64,000 nucleotides of DNA from Flavobacterium kayseriense (lineage in GTDB: Bacteria; Bacteroidota; Bacteroidia; Flavobacteriales; Flavobacteriaceae): contig NZ_JACRUI010000004.1 in assembly GCF_014305095.1 (NCBI RefSeq), positions 408,851 to 472,850 of the forward strand, given 5' to 3'. Positions 52,026-61,917 of this stretch are shown one piece after another (positions within the stretch are counted from its first letter, which is position 1; each line of letters opens with the position of its first letter). Position numbers and translations under genes: made by a program. The notes beneath the pieces were generated by a model. The model did no database searches. It was not told where the DNA came from and saw nothing but the letters and a program-made list of their open reading frames with translations.

Positions 52026-52682
52026 ATGAAAACTGCTTTAATCATAGGAGGTACGGGCTTAATTGGCAGCAAGCTGCTTAAACTACTACTTGAAAGCAGT
52101 GATTATGAGAAAGTGATTGCGTTTAGCAAAAGAGAAATGCAGCTCAAACACCCAAAGTTGGTTTTAGAAATAATTGACTTTGATAAACCAGAATCTTATG
52201 CTAATCTCGTGCAAGGTGATGACTTCTTTTGTACAATAGGAACAACCATTAAAAAGGCAGGAAGCAAAGAAGCGTTTAGAAAAGTAGACTATCAATATCC
52301 AAAACAATTTGCCACTATAGCTTTAGAAAATGGTATAAAGCAATTTTTGCTTATATCTTCACTTGGAGCCGATGAAAAATCAGGTAACTTTTATCTAAAA
52401 ACTAAAGGTGAAATTCAGTCATTTCTTAAAAATTCGAGTTTCGATAGTGTTTCTATTGTTCAGCCTTCCCTTTTATTAGGTGATCGTAAAGAATTTAGAT
52501 TTGGAGAACAAGTCGGAGCTGTTGTAATGAAAATATTTTCATTTTTACTTATTGGGAGTTTAAAAAAATACAAACCCATTCATGGCGATACCGTTGCAAA
52601 GGCTCTTTTTACAGTAGCACAAAAAAGTAAAAAGGGTTTTACAATCTATGAGTCTGATCTACTTGAGCAACTAGGTAATTAG
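52026..52682 (+). CDS. NAD(P)-binding atypical short-chain dehydrogenase-like protein
   Basis: About 218 residues from the ATG at 52026; an in-frame TTG at 51999 overlaps the DUF1456 gene and is less likely. The N-terminal Rossmann motif ALIIGGTGLIGSKLLKLLL binds NAD(P). DDFFCTIGTTIKKAGSKEAF and FLLISSLGADEKSGNFYLKT (conserved SS, Y and K positions) resemble the HTATIP2/YbjT group of atypical SDRs. The reaction is unknown. It follows the DUF1456 gene closely and is closed by a terminator. Confidence 0.85.
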   Translation: MKTALIIGGTGLIGSKLLKLLLESSDYEKVIAFSKREMQLKHPKLVLEIIDFDKPESYANLVQGDDFFCTIGTTIKKAGSKEAFRKVDYQYPKQFATIALENGIKQFLLISSLGADEKSGNFYLKTKGEIQSFLKNSSFDSVSIVQPSLLLGDRKEFRFGEQVGAVVMKIFSFLLIGSLKKYKPIHGDTVAKALFTVAQKSKKGFTIYESDLLEQLGN

Positions 52683-52730
52683 TAAATCACTCCTTCTAAT
52701 CAACGAACTTTATTTCACATCAATACATAA

Positions 52731-52760
52731 AAAAATCCTGAGCTTACACTCAGGATTTTT
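52731..52760. terminator. bidirectional terminator between SDR-like gene and sucC
   Basis: Perfect 12-bp stem AAAAATCCTGAG / CTCAGGATTTTT with a 6-nt loop between convergent genes. Confidence 0.8.
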
Positions 52761-52782
52761 TACTATATAACTATTTCTTAAA

Positions 52783-53976
52783 TTAAGAAAGTGCTGCTTT
52801 TACTTGGTCAGCTGCTTCTTGAAATTCAACTGCAGATAAAATTGGCATTCCAGAATTATCAATTAATTCTTTTGCAATTGCTGCGTTAGTACCTTGTAAA
52901 CGAACAATAATTGGTACTTTAATAGCATCACCCATGTTTTTGTAAGCATCAACAACTCCTTGAGCAACACGATCACAACGAACGATTCCCCCAAAGATAT
53001 TGATCAAAATTGCTTTTACGTTAGGATCTTTTAAGATAATACGAAATGCAGTTTCAACACGTTTTGCATCAGCAGTTCCTCCTACGTCTAGAAAGTTAGC
53101 AGGCTCAAAACCAGCATACTTAATTAAATCCATAGTTGCCATCGCTAAACCAGCTCCGTTAACCATACAACCTACTGTTCCGTCTAGATCTACGTAGTTT
53201 AATCCTACTTCTTTAGCTTCAACTTCAATTGGGTTTTCTTCAAGAACATCACGCATTTCGGCGTAGGCCTTTTGTCTGTATAATGCGTTATCGTCAATGT
53301 TAACTTTAGCATCAACTGCTAAAATTTTATTATCTGATGTCTTTAATACTGGGTTAATTTCAAACATTGAAGCATCAGAACCTACGTAAGCATTGTATAA
53401 AGAATCGATAAATTTCACCATTTCTTTAAAAGCATTTCCAGAAAGGCCTAAGTTAAAAGCAATTCTTCTTGCTTGAAAACCTTGTAGACCAACCGAAGGA
53501 TCGATCTCCTCCGTGAAAATTAATTCAGGAGTGTGCTCAGCAACTTCTTCGATATCCATTCCACCTTCAGTAGAATACATAATCATATTACGACCACTTG
53601 CTCTATTCAATAAAACAGAAACATAAAACTCAGAAGTTTCAGATTCACCTGGATAATAAACATCCTCAGCGATCAAAACTTTACGTACTTTTTTACCCTC
53701 TGCTGAAGTTTGAGGAGTAACTAGTTGCATACCTATTATTTGCTCAGAAATCTCCTCTACTTGTTGTAAGTTTTTGGCAAGTTTAACTCCACCACCTTTT
53801 CCACGTCCACCTGCGTGTACTTGGGCTTTTACAACATACCAACTCGTTCCCGTTTCAGTAGTTAATTGTTTTGCAGCAGCAACAGCTTCAACCGCATTAT
53901 TAGCAACGATTCCACGTTGAATGCGAACTCCGTAGCTAGCTAAAATCTCTTTTCCTTGATATTCGTGTATGTTCAT
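52783..53976 (-). CDS. sucC: succinate-CoA ligase (ADP-forming) beta subunit
   Basis: A 397-residue TCA cycle enzyme subunit that couples succinyl-CoA to nucleotide triphosphate synthesis. The ATP-grasp domain starts [20 protein letters not shown], followed by [40 protein letters not shown] (Mg binding), [29 protein letters not shown] and the C-terminal [17 protein letters not shown] loop. The alpha subunit gene (sucD) is not in this window, so it must be elsewhere. A TATTTTTG box lies 50 nt upstream on this strand. Confidence 0.97.
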   Translation of the reverse strand: MNIHEYQGKEILASYGVRIQRGIVANNAVEAVAAAKQLTTETGTSWYVVKAQVHAGGRGKGGGVKLAKNLQQVEEISEQIIGMQLVTPQTSAEGKKVRKVLIAEDVYYPGESETSEFYVSVLLNRASGRNMIMYSTEGGMDIEEVAEHTPELIFTEEIDPSVGLQGFQARRIAFNLGLSGNAFKEMVKFIDSLYNAYVGSDASMFEINPVLKTSDNKILAVDAKVNIDDNALYRQKAYAEMRDVLEENPIEVEAKEVGLNYVDLDGTVGCMVNGAGLAMATMDLIKYAGFEPANFLDVGGTADAKRVETAFRIILKDPNVKAILINIFGGIVRCDRVAQGVVDAYKNMGDAIKVPIIVRLQGTNAAIAKELIDNSGMPILSAVEFQEAADQVKAALS

Positions 53977-54025
53977 AATATAGAATTTGTCTGAATCCTG
54001 AAGTTATTTCAGAATATAAGTGGGA

Positions 54026-54033
54026 CAAAAATA
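54026..54033 (-). promoter_or_regulatory. -7 box (TATTTTTG) for sucC
   Basis: TAnnTTTG match on the minus strand, 50 nt before the sucC ATG. The interval 54034-54356 between this and the gltB box shows nothing else I can support. Confidence 0.4.
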
Positions 54034-54356
54034 ACAAAATTCATCTAAACAGAGAAATGTTTTATCTAATTAAAATTCTAAAATTTAAACAATAAAACTA
54101 ATCGCGGTAAAATCGTTGGTAGTACATTTAACATTTAATAAGGAGATTAGAATAAAAAATAGCGAAAACGTTGTAAACTTGATATTTATAACATTTTATA
54201 ATCTTTACTCACACACCATAAAATGGCTAGAATAGGAATATAATAATAGACAGACCCACATGCAGTATTATTATCATTTATTAGGTAAAAATATACTTTT
54301 ACCGTAAAAATATTTGGTTTAACGACTTTTTCATGCATTATACGTATCGAAATCTC

Positions 54357-54364
54357 TATTTTTG
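54357..54364 (+). promoter_or_regulatory. -7 box (TATTTTTG) for gltBD
   Basis: TAnnTTTG match 19 nt before the ATG at 54383. An in-frame TTG at 54362 falls inside this box, so it cannot be the start if the box is used. Confidence 0.45.
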
Positions 54365-54382
54365 TATAAAAAAATTATTAGC

Positions 54383-57300
54383 ATGAAAGTTGAAGAACAA
54401 GGCCTTTATTTGCCAGAATTTGAACATGATAATTGTGGCGCAGGATTCATTTGTAATTTAAACGGGATTAAATCAAATGACATAATTCACAAAGCTTTAG
54501 ATATTTTAATAAAATTAGAGCATCGTGGTGCCGTAAGTGCAGACGGACGAACGGGAGACGGTGCAGGAATACTTTTTGACATTCCTCATGACTTCTTTAA
54601 AAAAGTATGTGATTTCGAAATTCCCGAAGTTCGAGAGTATGCCGTAGGGATGGTTTTTATGCCAAAGAAAAAGAACCAAACAGACTTTTGTATCCTTAGT
54701 TTTGAAAAAGCAGTAAACGACCAAAATCTGAAGGTTCTAGGTTGGAGAGATGTACCTGTTGATGTCTCTAACTTGGGACAAATAGCCGCTGAAAAAGAGC
54801 CCACAGTTAAGCAAGTTTTTATAGGAAAGAATGGTTTAGAGTTGACAGAGCAGCAATTTAATGCCAAATTATTTGCGGCCCGAAAAATAGGGGAACACGC
54901 AATTATCAATTCAAAAATATCAGAAAGTCATAGATTCTATTTCTCAAGTCTCTCTACAACAACCATAATATATAAAGGACTATTAATGCCTGAGGACATC
55001 AGTAGGTATTATACCGACTTGACCGATACTGACTTGGTTACAAGACTAGCGCTTGTACACCAACGTTTTTCTACCAACACCTTTCCTTCTTGGGAACTAG
55101 CACAGCCATTTCGATACATGTGCCACAATGGAGAGATCAATACCTTACGTGGAAACATTAGTAGAATGCGTGCTCGTGAAGAACTAATGCAAAGCGACAT
55201 ATTTGGTGACGATATAAAAAAACTTTTCCCAATTATTTTAGAAGGAAAATCAGATTCAGCATCTATGGATATGGTTATCGAACTACTATTAATGACAGGG
55301 AGGTCTTTACCGGAAGCCATGATGATGGTTGTTCCTGAAGCTTGGGAAAAACACCAAACCATGTCAGATGACAAAAAAGCGTTTTATGAGTTCAATTCAT
55401 GTATTATGGAACCATGGGATGGACCCGCTTCTATTCCTTTTACAGATGGAAACGTAATTGGGGCATTATTAGACAGAAATGGTTTACGCCCTTCACGATA
55501 CACATTAACTAAAAGCGGATTTGTAATTATGTCCTCAGAGATAGGTGTACTTGATGTAGATCCAGTAGATGTAATTCAGCACGGTCGTTTGGAGCCTGGA
55601 AAAATGTTCCTTGTTGACATGAATGAAGGCCGTATTATTGAAGATGATGAAATAAAAAATGCCATCGTTACAAAACGTCCTTATAGACAATGGTTGAATG
55701 ATAACTTACTACAATTAGCTAAAATTCCGTACACCAATAATACTACACCAACTGAAAACCTTGATTACGAAACAAGATTACGCCTATTTGGTTATACCAT
55801 CGAAGATCTAAAAACGATCATTACTCCTATGAGTTCTAAAGGTGCTGAAGCAATTAGCTCAATGGGTAATGATACTCCGTTAGCTATCCTATCAGATCAA
55901 CCACAACTACTTTACAACTACTTCAAGCAATTGTTTGCTCAAGTAACAAACCCACCGCTAGATGGAATTCGTGAAGAAATAATCACTGATATTAGTCTTG
56001 CAATTGGTGGCGATTTTAACATTTTCGAAATTGAATCAAAGCAATGTAAAAAACTTAAGATTCAAAATCCGGTAATCTCTAAAGAAGATTTAGATAAAAT
56101 ACGTAATATTGACCATCCTGACTTTAAAGCAGCAACGATATCAACACTTTACAAAATAGACAAAGGAGTAAATGGATTAGAGAGAGCACTAGAAAAGTGT
56201 GTTCAAGCAACGTTTAAAGCAGTTTCAGAAGGATACAATATTATTATACTTTCAGACAGAGGTGTTAGCGAAAGTATGGCACCAATACCAATGTTATTAG
56301 CGTGCTCCTACGTTCACCACTCCTTAAATATTTTAAAAGTACGATCTAAATTCGGAATCATAATTGAATCTGCTGAACCCCGCGAGCCACATCACTTCGC
56401 TTTACTTTTTGGATACGGAGCAAGCGCTATAAACCCTTACTTAGTTAACGAAATAATTAGAGAACAAGTTGCCTCAGGACACATCACTAATATTGATCCT
56501 GACTATGCCATTGCGAACTACAACAAAGCAATAGCGAAAGGTATTTTAAAAATCATGAATAAAATTGGAATCTCGACACTACACTCCTATCGTGCAGCAC
56601 AGATCTTCGAAATTTTAGGATTAAATAAAACTTTTTCAACTAAATATTTCCCATACACTCCCTCTCGTATTGAAGGGATTGGTTTGACTGAGATTGAAAA
56701 AGAAATCAAAAAAAGGTATCAAAAAGCATTTCCAAATTCTAAAGTAGCTAGCTTATTATCACTAGAAATTGGAGGGATTTACAGGTGGAGACGAACAGGC
56801 GAAAAACACATGTTCAATCCAACTACTATTGCTAAGTTACAGCAAGCAGTACGCTTGAACAGTCCTGAGAGCTACAAGGAATACTCTAATATGGTCAATG
56901 ACCAAAGTGAAAAATTGATGACAATTAGAGGGCTTTTTGAGTTTAATAACTTAGATCCCATTTCAATTGATGAAGTAGAACCGTGGACAGAAATCGTAAA
57001 AAAGTTCAAAACCGGCGCCATGTCTTATGGATCAATCAGCCAAGAAGCTCACGAAAATCTTGCGATTGCAATGAACAGAATTGGTGGAAAAAGCAACTCT
57101 GGCGAAGGAGGAGAAGATCCAAAACGTTTCCAAAAAGAAGTTAATGGAGACTCTAAAAATAGTGCTATCAAACAAGTGGCTTCTGGACGTTTTGGTGTTT
57201 CGATCAACTATTTGACCAGCGCAAAAGAAATTCAAATAAAAATGGCACAAGGCGCTAAGCCAGGTGAAGGAGGACAACTACCAGGAGAAAAAGTAGTACC

Positions 57301-58897
57301 ATGGATTGCCGAGGTACGAAACTCAACACCATATGTTGGTTTAATTTCGCCACCGCCACACCACGATATTTATTCTATTGAAGATTTATCGCAACTGATA
57401 TTCGACCTGAAAAATGCGAATCGCGAAGCTCGAGTAAACGTAAAATTAGTTTCAGAAGTTGGTGTAGGAACAATTGCCGCTGGAGTTGCAAAAGCAAAAG
57501 CTGATGTGATTTTAATATCTGGTTTTGATGGAGGTACAGGTGCTGCGCCGTTAACCTCTTTACAACACACAGGTATTCCTTGGGAACTAGGCCTTGCAGA
57601 AGCACAACAAACCTTAATATTAAATGATTTACGAAGTCGCGTTGTTTTAGAATGTGATGGTCAGTTAAAAACAGGTCGTGACGTTGCCATTGCTGCCTTA
57701 CTTGGTGCGGAAGAATTTGGTTTCGCAACAGCACCACTAGTTGCTTCGGGTTGTATCATGATGCGCGCTTGTCATTTAAACACCTGCCCAGTAGGTATTG
57801 CAACTCAAGACCCTGAATTACGAAAAAATTTCAAAGGAACACCGGAGCACATTATTAACTTCATGTATTTCATTGCCGAAGAACTAAGAGAAATCATGGC
57901 TTCGTTAGGATTTAGAACATTGAAAGAAATGGTAGGACAATCACAAAAACTGAATGTTAATAAAGCGATTAAGCACTATAAAGCTAGCGGTTTAGATTTG
58001 TCAACTATCTTATACAAACCTGAAAAAGCTAAAACAGTACCTAATCACAATACAACTAAACAAGATCATGGATTAGAAAATGTTCTTGACTTCCAAATTA
58101 TCAAGGAAGCGATTCCGTCAATCTACAGAAAAGAGAAAACAAGAGTTACTTTTAAAATTAAAAATACAGATCGATCTGTAGGTGCTATTTTAAGTAACGA
58201 GATCTCTAAAATTTATGGGGCACAAGGTTTACCAGAAGACACTATTTTAGTTGATTTTGAAGGTTCAGCAGGTCAAAGTTTTGGTGCTTTTGCCACTAAT
58301 GGTTTATCATTCAAAATTCATGGTAACTGCAATGACTATTTAGGTAAAGGATTATCAGGAGGAAAACTAATTATCAAAGTGCCACCAACTGCCACTTTTA
58401 AACCTGAAGATAATATTATCATTGGTAACGTCGCATTGTATGGCGCCATTACAGGTGAGGCATACATTAACGGAATTGCTGGAGAGCGTTTTTGTGTACG
58501 TAACTCTGGTGCAACAGCAGTTGTTGAAGGAATTGGAGATCACGGATGTGAGTACATGACTGGCGGAACTGTGGTTGTTCTTGGAAAAACAGGACGAAAC
58601 TTTGCAGCTGGAATGAGCGGAGGTATTGCTTATGTTTTTGACGAAAAGAAACAATTCGAAAATGGATTATGTAACATGGAAATGGTGGCTTTAGAAACAC
58701 TAGAAAGAGAAGACATCGTACATCTAAGAAGATTGATCAAAAATCATTCTTTGTACACCAGCAGTCCATTAGCAAAACGCATTTTGGAAGATTGGGAAAA
58801 CCAACAAAAACATTTTATCAAGGTAATGCCAAGAGATTATAAAATCGCATTGCAACGATTAGCAGACGAAAAGAAAATTGAAGAACTAATAGCATAG
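54383..58897 (+). CDS. gltB: glutamate synthase large subunit
   Basis: About 1504 residues. It takes ammonia from glutamine and transfers it to 2-oxoglutarate. The class II amidotransferase domain has the catalytic Cys at residue 18 after a short propeptide ([14 protein letters not shown]). The central domain ([20 protein letters not shown]) is followed by the FMN-binding barrel ([40 protein letters not shown]), then Cys residues for the 3Fe-4S cluster ([20 protein letters not shown]). The C-terminal beta-helix is rich in Gly ([20 protein letters not shown]). The start at ATG 54383 gives the expected propeptide. gltD follows 2 bp later. Confidence 0.97.
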   Translation: MKVEEQGLYLPEFEHDNCGAGFICNLNGIKSNDIIHKALDILIKLEHRGAVSADGRTGDGAGILFDIPHDFFKKVCDFEIPEVREYAVGMVFMPKKKNQTDFCILSFEKAVNDQNLKVLGWRDVPVDVSNLGQIAAEKEPTVKQVFIGKNGLELTEQQFNAKLFAARKIGEHAIINSKISESHRFYFSSLSTTTIIYKGLLMPEDISRYYTDLTDTDLVTRLALVHQRFSTNTFPSWELAQPFRYMCHNGEINTLRGNISRMRAREELMQSDIFGDDIKKLFPIILEGKSDSASMDMVIELLLMTGRSLPEAMMMVVPEAWEKHQTMSDDKKAFYEFNSCIMEPWDGPASIPFTDGNVIGALLDRNGLRPSRYTLTKSGFVIMSSEIGVLDVDPVDVIQHGRLEPGKMFLVDMNEGRIIEDDEIKNAIVTKRPYRQWLNDNLLQLAKIPYTNNTTPTENLDYETRLRLFGYTIEDLKTIITPMSSKGAEAISSMGNDTPLAILSDQPQLLYNYFKQLFAQVTNPPLDGIREEIITDISLAIGGDFNIFEIESKQCKKLKIQNPVISKEDLDKIRNIDHPDFKAATISTLYKIDKGVNGLERALEKCVQATFKAVSEGYNIIILSDRGVSESMAPIPMLLACSYVHHSLNILKVRSKFGIIIESAEPREPHHFALLFGYGASAINPYLVNEIIREQVASGHITNIDPDYAIANYNKAIAKGILKIMNKIGISTLHSYRAAQIFEILGLNKTFSTKYFPYTPSRIEGIGLTEIEKEIKKRYQKAFPNSKVASLLSLEIGGIYRWRRTGEKHMFNPTTIAKLQQAVRLNSPESYKEYSNMVNDQSEKLMTIRGLFEFNNLDPISIDEVEPWTEIVKKFKTGAMSYGSISQEAHENLAIAMNRIGGKSNSGEGGEDPKRFQKEVNGDSKNSAIKQVASGRFGVSINYLTSAKEIQIKMAQGAKPGEGGQLPGEKVVPWIAEVRNSTPYVGLISPPPHHDIYSIEDLSQLIFDLKNANREARVNVKLVSEVGVGTIAAGVAKAKADVILISGFDGGTGAAPLTSLQHTGIPWELGLAEAQQTLILNDLRSRVVLECDGQLKTGRDVAIAALLGAEEFGFATAPLVASGCIMMRACHLNTCPVGIATQDPELRKNFKGTPEHIINFMYFIAEELREIMASLGFRTLKEMVGQSQKLNVNKAIKHYKASGLDLSTILYKPEKAKTVPNHNTTKQDHGLENVLDFQIIKEAIPSIYRKEKTRVTFKIKNTDRSVGAILSNEISKIYGAQGLPEDTILVDFEGSAGQSFGAFATNGLSFKIHGNCNDYLGKGLSGGKLIIKVPPTATFKPEDNIIIGNVALYGAITGEAYINGIAGERFCVRNSGATAVVEGIGDHGCEYMTGGTVVVLGKTGRNFAAGMSGGIAYVFDEKKQFENGLCNMEMVALETLEREDIVHLRRLIKNHSLYTSSPLAKRILEDWENQQKHFIKVMPRDYKIALQRLADEKKIEELIA

Positions 58898-58899
58898 TC

Positions 58900-60354
58900 A
58901 TGGGAAAGATAGGTGGATTTAAAGAATACGATAGAATAAACGAAGATAATATAGCAGTTCAGGAAAGGGTTTCAAACTATAATGAGTTTACCATTCCTTT
59001 AGCAAAAGACGAAATTAAAGAACAGGGATCGAGATGTATGGATTGCGGAATCCCGTTTTGCCACAGCTCATGTCCTTTGGGGAATTTAATACCCGATTTT
59101 AACGATATGGTACATCAGGAGGAATGGGAGAATGCATTAGCCATTTTGCAATCTACCAATAACTTTCCCGAGTTCACCGGTCGCTTATGCCCTGCACCCT
59201 GCGAGAAATCATGTGTACTTGGTATCATAAAAGAACCTGTAGCTATCGAAAATATTGAAAAAAATATTATCGAAAGAGGTTTTGCTGAGGGATGGATTAA
59301 ACCACAGCCTCCCGTGCAACGTACAGGTAAAACAGTCGCAGTAATTGGTTCTGGACCAGCCGGATTAGCAGCTGCACAACAACTTAACCGAGCGGGACAT
59401 ACCGTTACCGTTTTTGAAAGAGACAATGCAATAGGTGGTTTATTACGCTACGGAATTCCGAATTTTAAGTTAGAAAAAGGAATTATAGATAGACGTGTAG
59501 CTATACTAGAAGCCGAAGGAATCATTTTCAAAACCAATGTGAATGTAGGAGTAAATTACTCCATTGAACAACTAAATCAATTTGACTCCGTGGTATTATG
59601 CGGTGGCTCTACCGAGAGAAGAAGCTTACCTACAAAAGGAATCGAAACTAAAGGCGTAGTACAAGCAATGGATTTCTTGAGCCAGCAAACTAAAGTTTTA
59701 TATGGCGAAACTATCACAGATCAAATAAAAGCTACAGGAAAAGACGTAATCGTTATTGGAGGTGGTGACACTGGATCTGATTGTATCGGAACTTCAAATC
59801 GTCATGGTGCAAAATCTGTTACTAATTTTGAAATAATGCCTAAGCCCCCTGTAGGACGAAGCGAAAGCACACCTTGGCCCTACTGGCCATTGCAACTTAA
59901 AACATCTTCATCGCACGAAGAAGGTTGCGAACGAAACTGGCTCATCAACACAAAAGAGTTTATCGCCAACGAAAACGGAGAGTTAATAGGCCTGAAAACG
60001 GTAGAAGTAGCTTGGAAAATGACCGCAGGAAACCGACCTGAATTAGTAGAAAAAGAAGGATCCGAAAAAATTTGGCCTTGCGATCTTGCCTTGTTAGCAC
60101 TTGGTTTTACTGGACCAGAAAAAACATTAAGTGACCAATTAGGCTTAAATCTTGATACAAGAAGTAATTATAAAGCAACAAATTACCAAACTAATGTTCC
60201 GCATATATTTACCGCTGGTGATATGAGAAGAGGACAGTCGTTAATTGTTTGGGCAATATCCGAAGGAAGAGAAGCGGCCCGCGAAGTAGATCTATTTCTA
60301 ATGGGGTCGACTAACCTACCAACTAAAGGCACAGGTGACTTACCAACTCTTTAG
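58900..60354 (+). CDS. gltD: glutamate synthase small subunit
   Basis: A 484-residue NADPH-binding flavoprotein that supplies electrons to GltB. N-terminal Cys residues for 4Fe-4S clusters: GSRCMDCGIPFCHSSCPLGN and LCPAPCEKSCVLGI. FAD-binding VAVIGSGPAGLAAAQQLNRA, NADPH-binding DVIVIGGGDTGSDCIG, and the final FAD motif IFTAGDMRRGQSLIVWAISE. Only 2 bp separate it from gltB, so the two form one operon, closed by the hairpin at 60374. Confidence 0.97.
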   Translation: MGKIGGFKEYDRINEDNIAVQERVSNYNEFTIPLAKDEIKEQGSRCMDCGIPFCHSSCPLGNLIPDFNDMVHQEEWENALAILQSTNNFPEFTGRLCPAPCEKSCVLGIIKEPVAIENIEKNIIERGFAEGWIKPQPPVQRTGKTVAVIGSGPAGLAAAQQLNRAGHTVTVFERDNAIGGLLRYGIPNFKLEKGIIDRRVAILEAEGIIFKTNVNVGVNYSIEQLNQFDSVVLCGGSTERRSLPTKGIETKGVVQAMDFLSQQTKVLYGETITDQIKATGKDVIVIGGGDTGSDCIGTSNRHGAKSVTNFEIMPKPPVGRSESTPWPYWPLQLKTSSSHEEGCERNWLINTKEFIANENGELIGLKTVEVAWKMTAGNRPELVEKEGSEKIWPCDLALLALGFTGPEKTLSDQLGLNLDTRSNYKATNYQTNVPHIFTAGDMRRGQSLIVWAISEGREAAREVDLFLMGSTNLPTKGTGDLPTL

Positions 60355-60373
60355 ATAAAAATAAGTAGCAATG

Positions 60374-60409
60374 ATGACTGTTTAACTTTACAAGTAGACA
60401 GTCATTTTT
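60374..60409 (+). terminator. gltBD terminator
   Basis: Stem ATGACTGT / ACAGTCAT with a 16-nt loop, followed by TTTTGTTTTT. Confidence 0.65.
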
Positions 60410-60417
60410 GTTTTTGG

Positions 60418-60526
60418 GGGTTCCCATGCAGCCACTATCGTTCTTGCATGGTCGGGCTGTTCGCTGCAAGTCCTCGTCCCTAAAAAACGGGACTGTGGGC
60501 TATCCGCTGCCATCCCTCACCCAATA
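60418..60526. repeat. GC-richer structured intergenic element
   Basis: The sequence stands out by base composition from the AT-rich surroundings. It contains CCATGCA...TGCATGG (7-bp arms, 60424-60451) and GTCCC...GGGAC (60477-60492), with repeated short motifs GGGCTGTTCGCTGCAAG and GGGCTATCCGCTGCCAT. Such elements recur in Flavobacterium intergenic regions as far as I remember. It has no coding potential. Its reverse strand shares AGCGGATAGC-like and GGGAC-like blocks with the elements at 4.7 and 31.6 kb, but the match is too short to prove kinship. Confidence 0.5.
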
Positions 60527-60599
60527 AAAAGAATTAAAACCCAACCTAATGTTTAATTTGTAACTTATTGTTACATTTTGTTAGAAATCATGCTTTTGC

Positions 60600-60630
60600 T
60601 TGTGAGAACAACTAAAGTGTAATAAATTTG
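60600..60630 (+). promoter_or_regulatory. consensus promoter TTG-N20-TAAATTTG for lysA
   Basis: TTG (60600-60602), 20 nt, then TAAATTTG (60623-60630), 16 nt before the lysA ATG. Both boxes and spacing fit the Bacteroidota housekeeping promoter. Confidence 0.6.
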
Positions 60631-60646
60631 TCAAAAAATAATAACA

Positions 60647-61864
60647 ATGCAATCAAAAGACCTTCTACAACTAGCAGAACAATTTGGCAGTCCATTATAT
60701 GTTTATGATGCCGAAAAAATACAATCGCAATACAACCGATTAACCAAAGCATTTTCTAAGGTAGAGAAGTTGCGTATCAATTACGCTATGAAAGCATTAT
60801 CAAATGTGGCAATCCTACAATTGCTTAAAGAAATGGGTTCAGGGTTAGATACCGTATCCATTCAAGAAGTACAATTGGGACTACATGCAGGATATGATCC
60901 AGAAAAAATATTTTATACACCGAATGGCGTATCTCTAGAAGAAATTGAGGAGGTACACGCAATGGGAGTTCAAATCAATATCGATAACCTTTCTATACTA
61001 GAACAATTTGGTACAAAACACCCACATGTTCCCGTATGTATACGTATCAATCCACACGTTATGGCTGGTGGAAACACCAACATATCTGTAGGACATATCG
61101 ATAGTAAGTTTGGAATATCTATTCACCAACTACCGCACCTTGTTCGTATCGTTGAAAATACTAAAATGAACATCGTTGGTATCCACATGCACACAGGATC
61201 TGACATTCTTGATATTGAAGTATTCTTGTATGCAGCAGAAATTTTATTTGATGCAGCAAGAAATTTTAAAAACTTAGAATTCCTAGACTTCGGAAGCGGA
61301 TTCAAAGTACCTTACAAAAAAGATGATATCGAAACAGATATCGAAGAGTTAGGTAAGAAACTATCAAAACGATTCAACGCATTCTGCGTAGAGTACGGTA
61401 AAGACTTGACCTTAATATTCGAACCAGGTAAATTTTTGGTAAGCGAAGCAGGATCATTCTTGGTGAAGGTAAATGTAATAAAACAAACAACTTCAACTGT
61501 ATTTGCAGGCGTAGATAGTGGTTTTAATCACTTAATCCGTCCAATGTTATACGGTTCTCAACACCATATTGATAACATCTCAAACCCTAAAGGAAAAGAA
61601 CGTTTTTATTCGGTTGTAGGTTATATATGTGAAACAGATACATTTGCAAATAACAGAAGAATTCAAGAAATAAAAGAAGGAGATATTTTAAGTTTTAGAA
61701 ACGCAGGAGCCTATTGCTATTCTATGGCTTCTAACTACAATTCAAGATATAAACCAGCAGAAGTATTGTGGATGAATGGAGAAGGACATTTAATTAGAGC
61801 ACACGAAACTTTTGAAGACTTGCTTAAAAATCAAATTCCACTACCCGCAACCGCTACGGTATAA
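60647..61864 (+). CDS. lysA: diaminopimelate decarboxylase
   Basis: A 405-residue PLP enzyme making L-lysine from meso-diaminopimelate, the last lysine step. Fold type III: FGSPLYVYDAEKIQSQYNRL, the PLP-binding Lys in NYAMKALSN, GSGLDTVSIQEVQLGLHAGY, HVMAGGNTNISVGHIDSKFG, GIHMHTGSDI, LDFGSGFKVPYK, EPGKFLVSEAG, and the catalytic YICETDTFANNR and GAYCYSMASNYNSR. It has a consensus promoter of its own and a strong terminator. Confidence 0.97.
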   Translation: MQSKDLLQLAEQFGSPLYVYDAEKIQSQYNRLTKAFSKVEKLRINYAMKALSNVAILQLLKEMGSGLDTVSIQEVQLGLHAGYDPEKIFYTPNGVSLEEIEEVHAMGVQINIDNLSILEQFGTKHPHVPVCIRINPHVMAGGNTNISVGHIDSKFGISIHQLPHLVRIVENTKMNIVGIHMHTGSDILDIEVFLYAAEILFDAARNFKNLEFLDFGSGFKVPYKKDDIETDIEELGKKLSKRFNAFCVEYGKDLTLIFEPGKFLVSEAGSFLVKVNVIKQTTSTVFAGVDSGFNHLIRPMLYGSQHHIDNISNPKGKERFYSVVGYICETDTFANNRRIQEIKEGDILSFRNAGAYCYSMASNYNSRYKPAEVLWMNGEGHLIRAHETFEDLLKNQIPLPATATV

Positions 61865-61870
61865 ATAATA

Positions 61871-61902
61871 AAAAAGGTGTATTTAAAAAATACACCTTTT
61901 TT
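61871..61902. terminator. terminator shared by lysA and the phosphatase
   Basis: Perfect 14-bp stem AAAAAGGTGTATTT / AAATACACCTTTTT with a 3-nt loop between convergent genes. Confidence 0.8.
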
Positions 61903-61917
61903 GTTTACTGAAAATAA

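Noticed and set aside
57375..57737. A 120-codon open frame opposite gltB
   Set aside because: Fully inside gltB on the opposite strand; its His/Leu/Gln-rich translation is a typical shadow.
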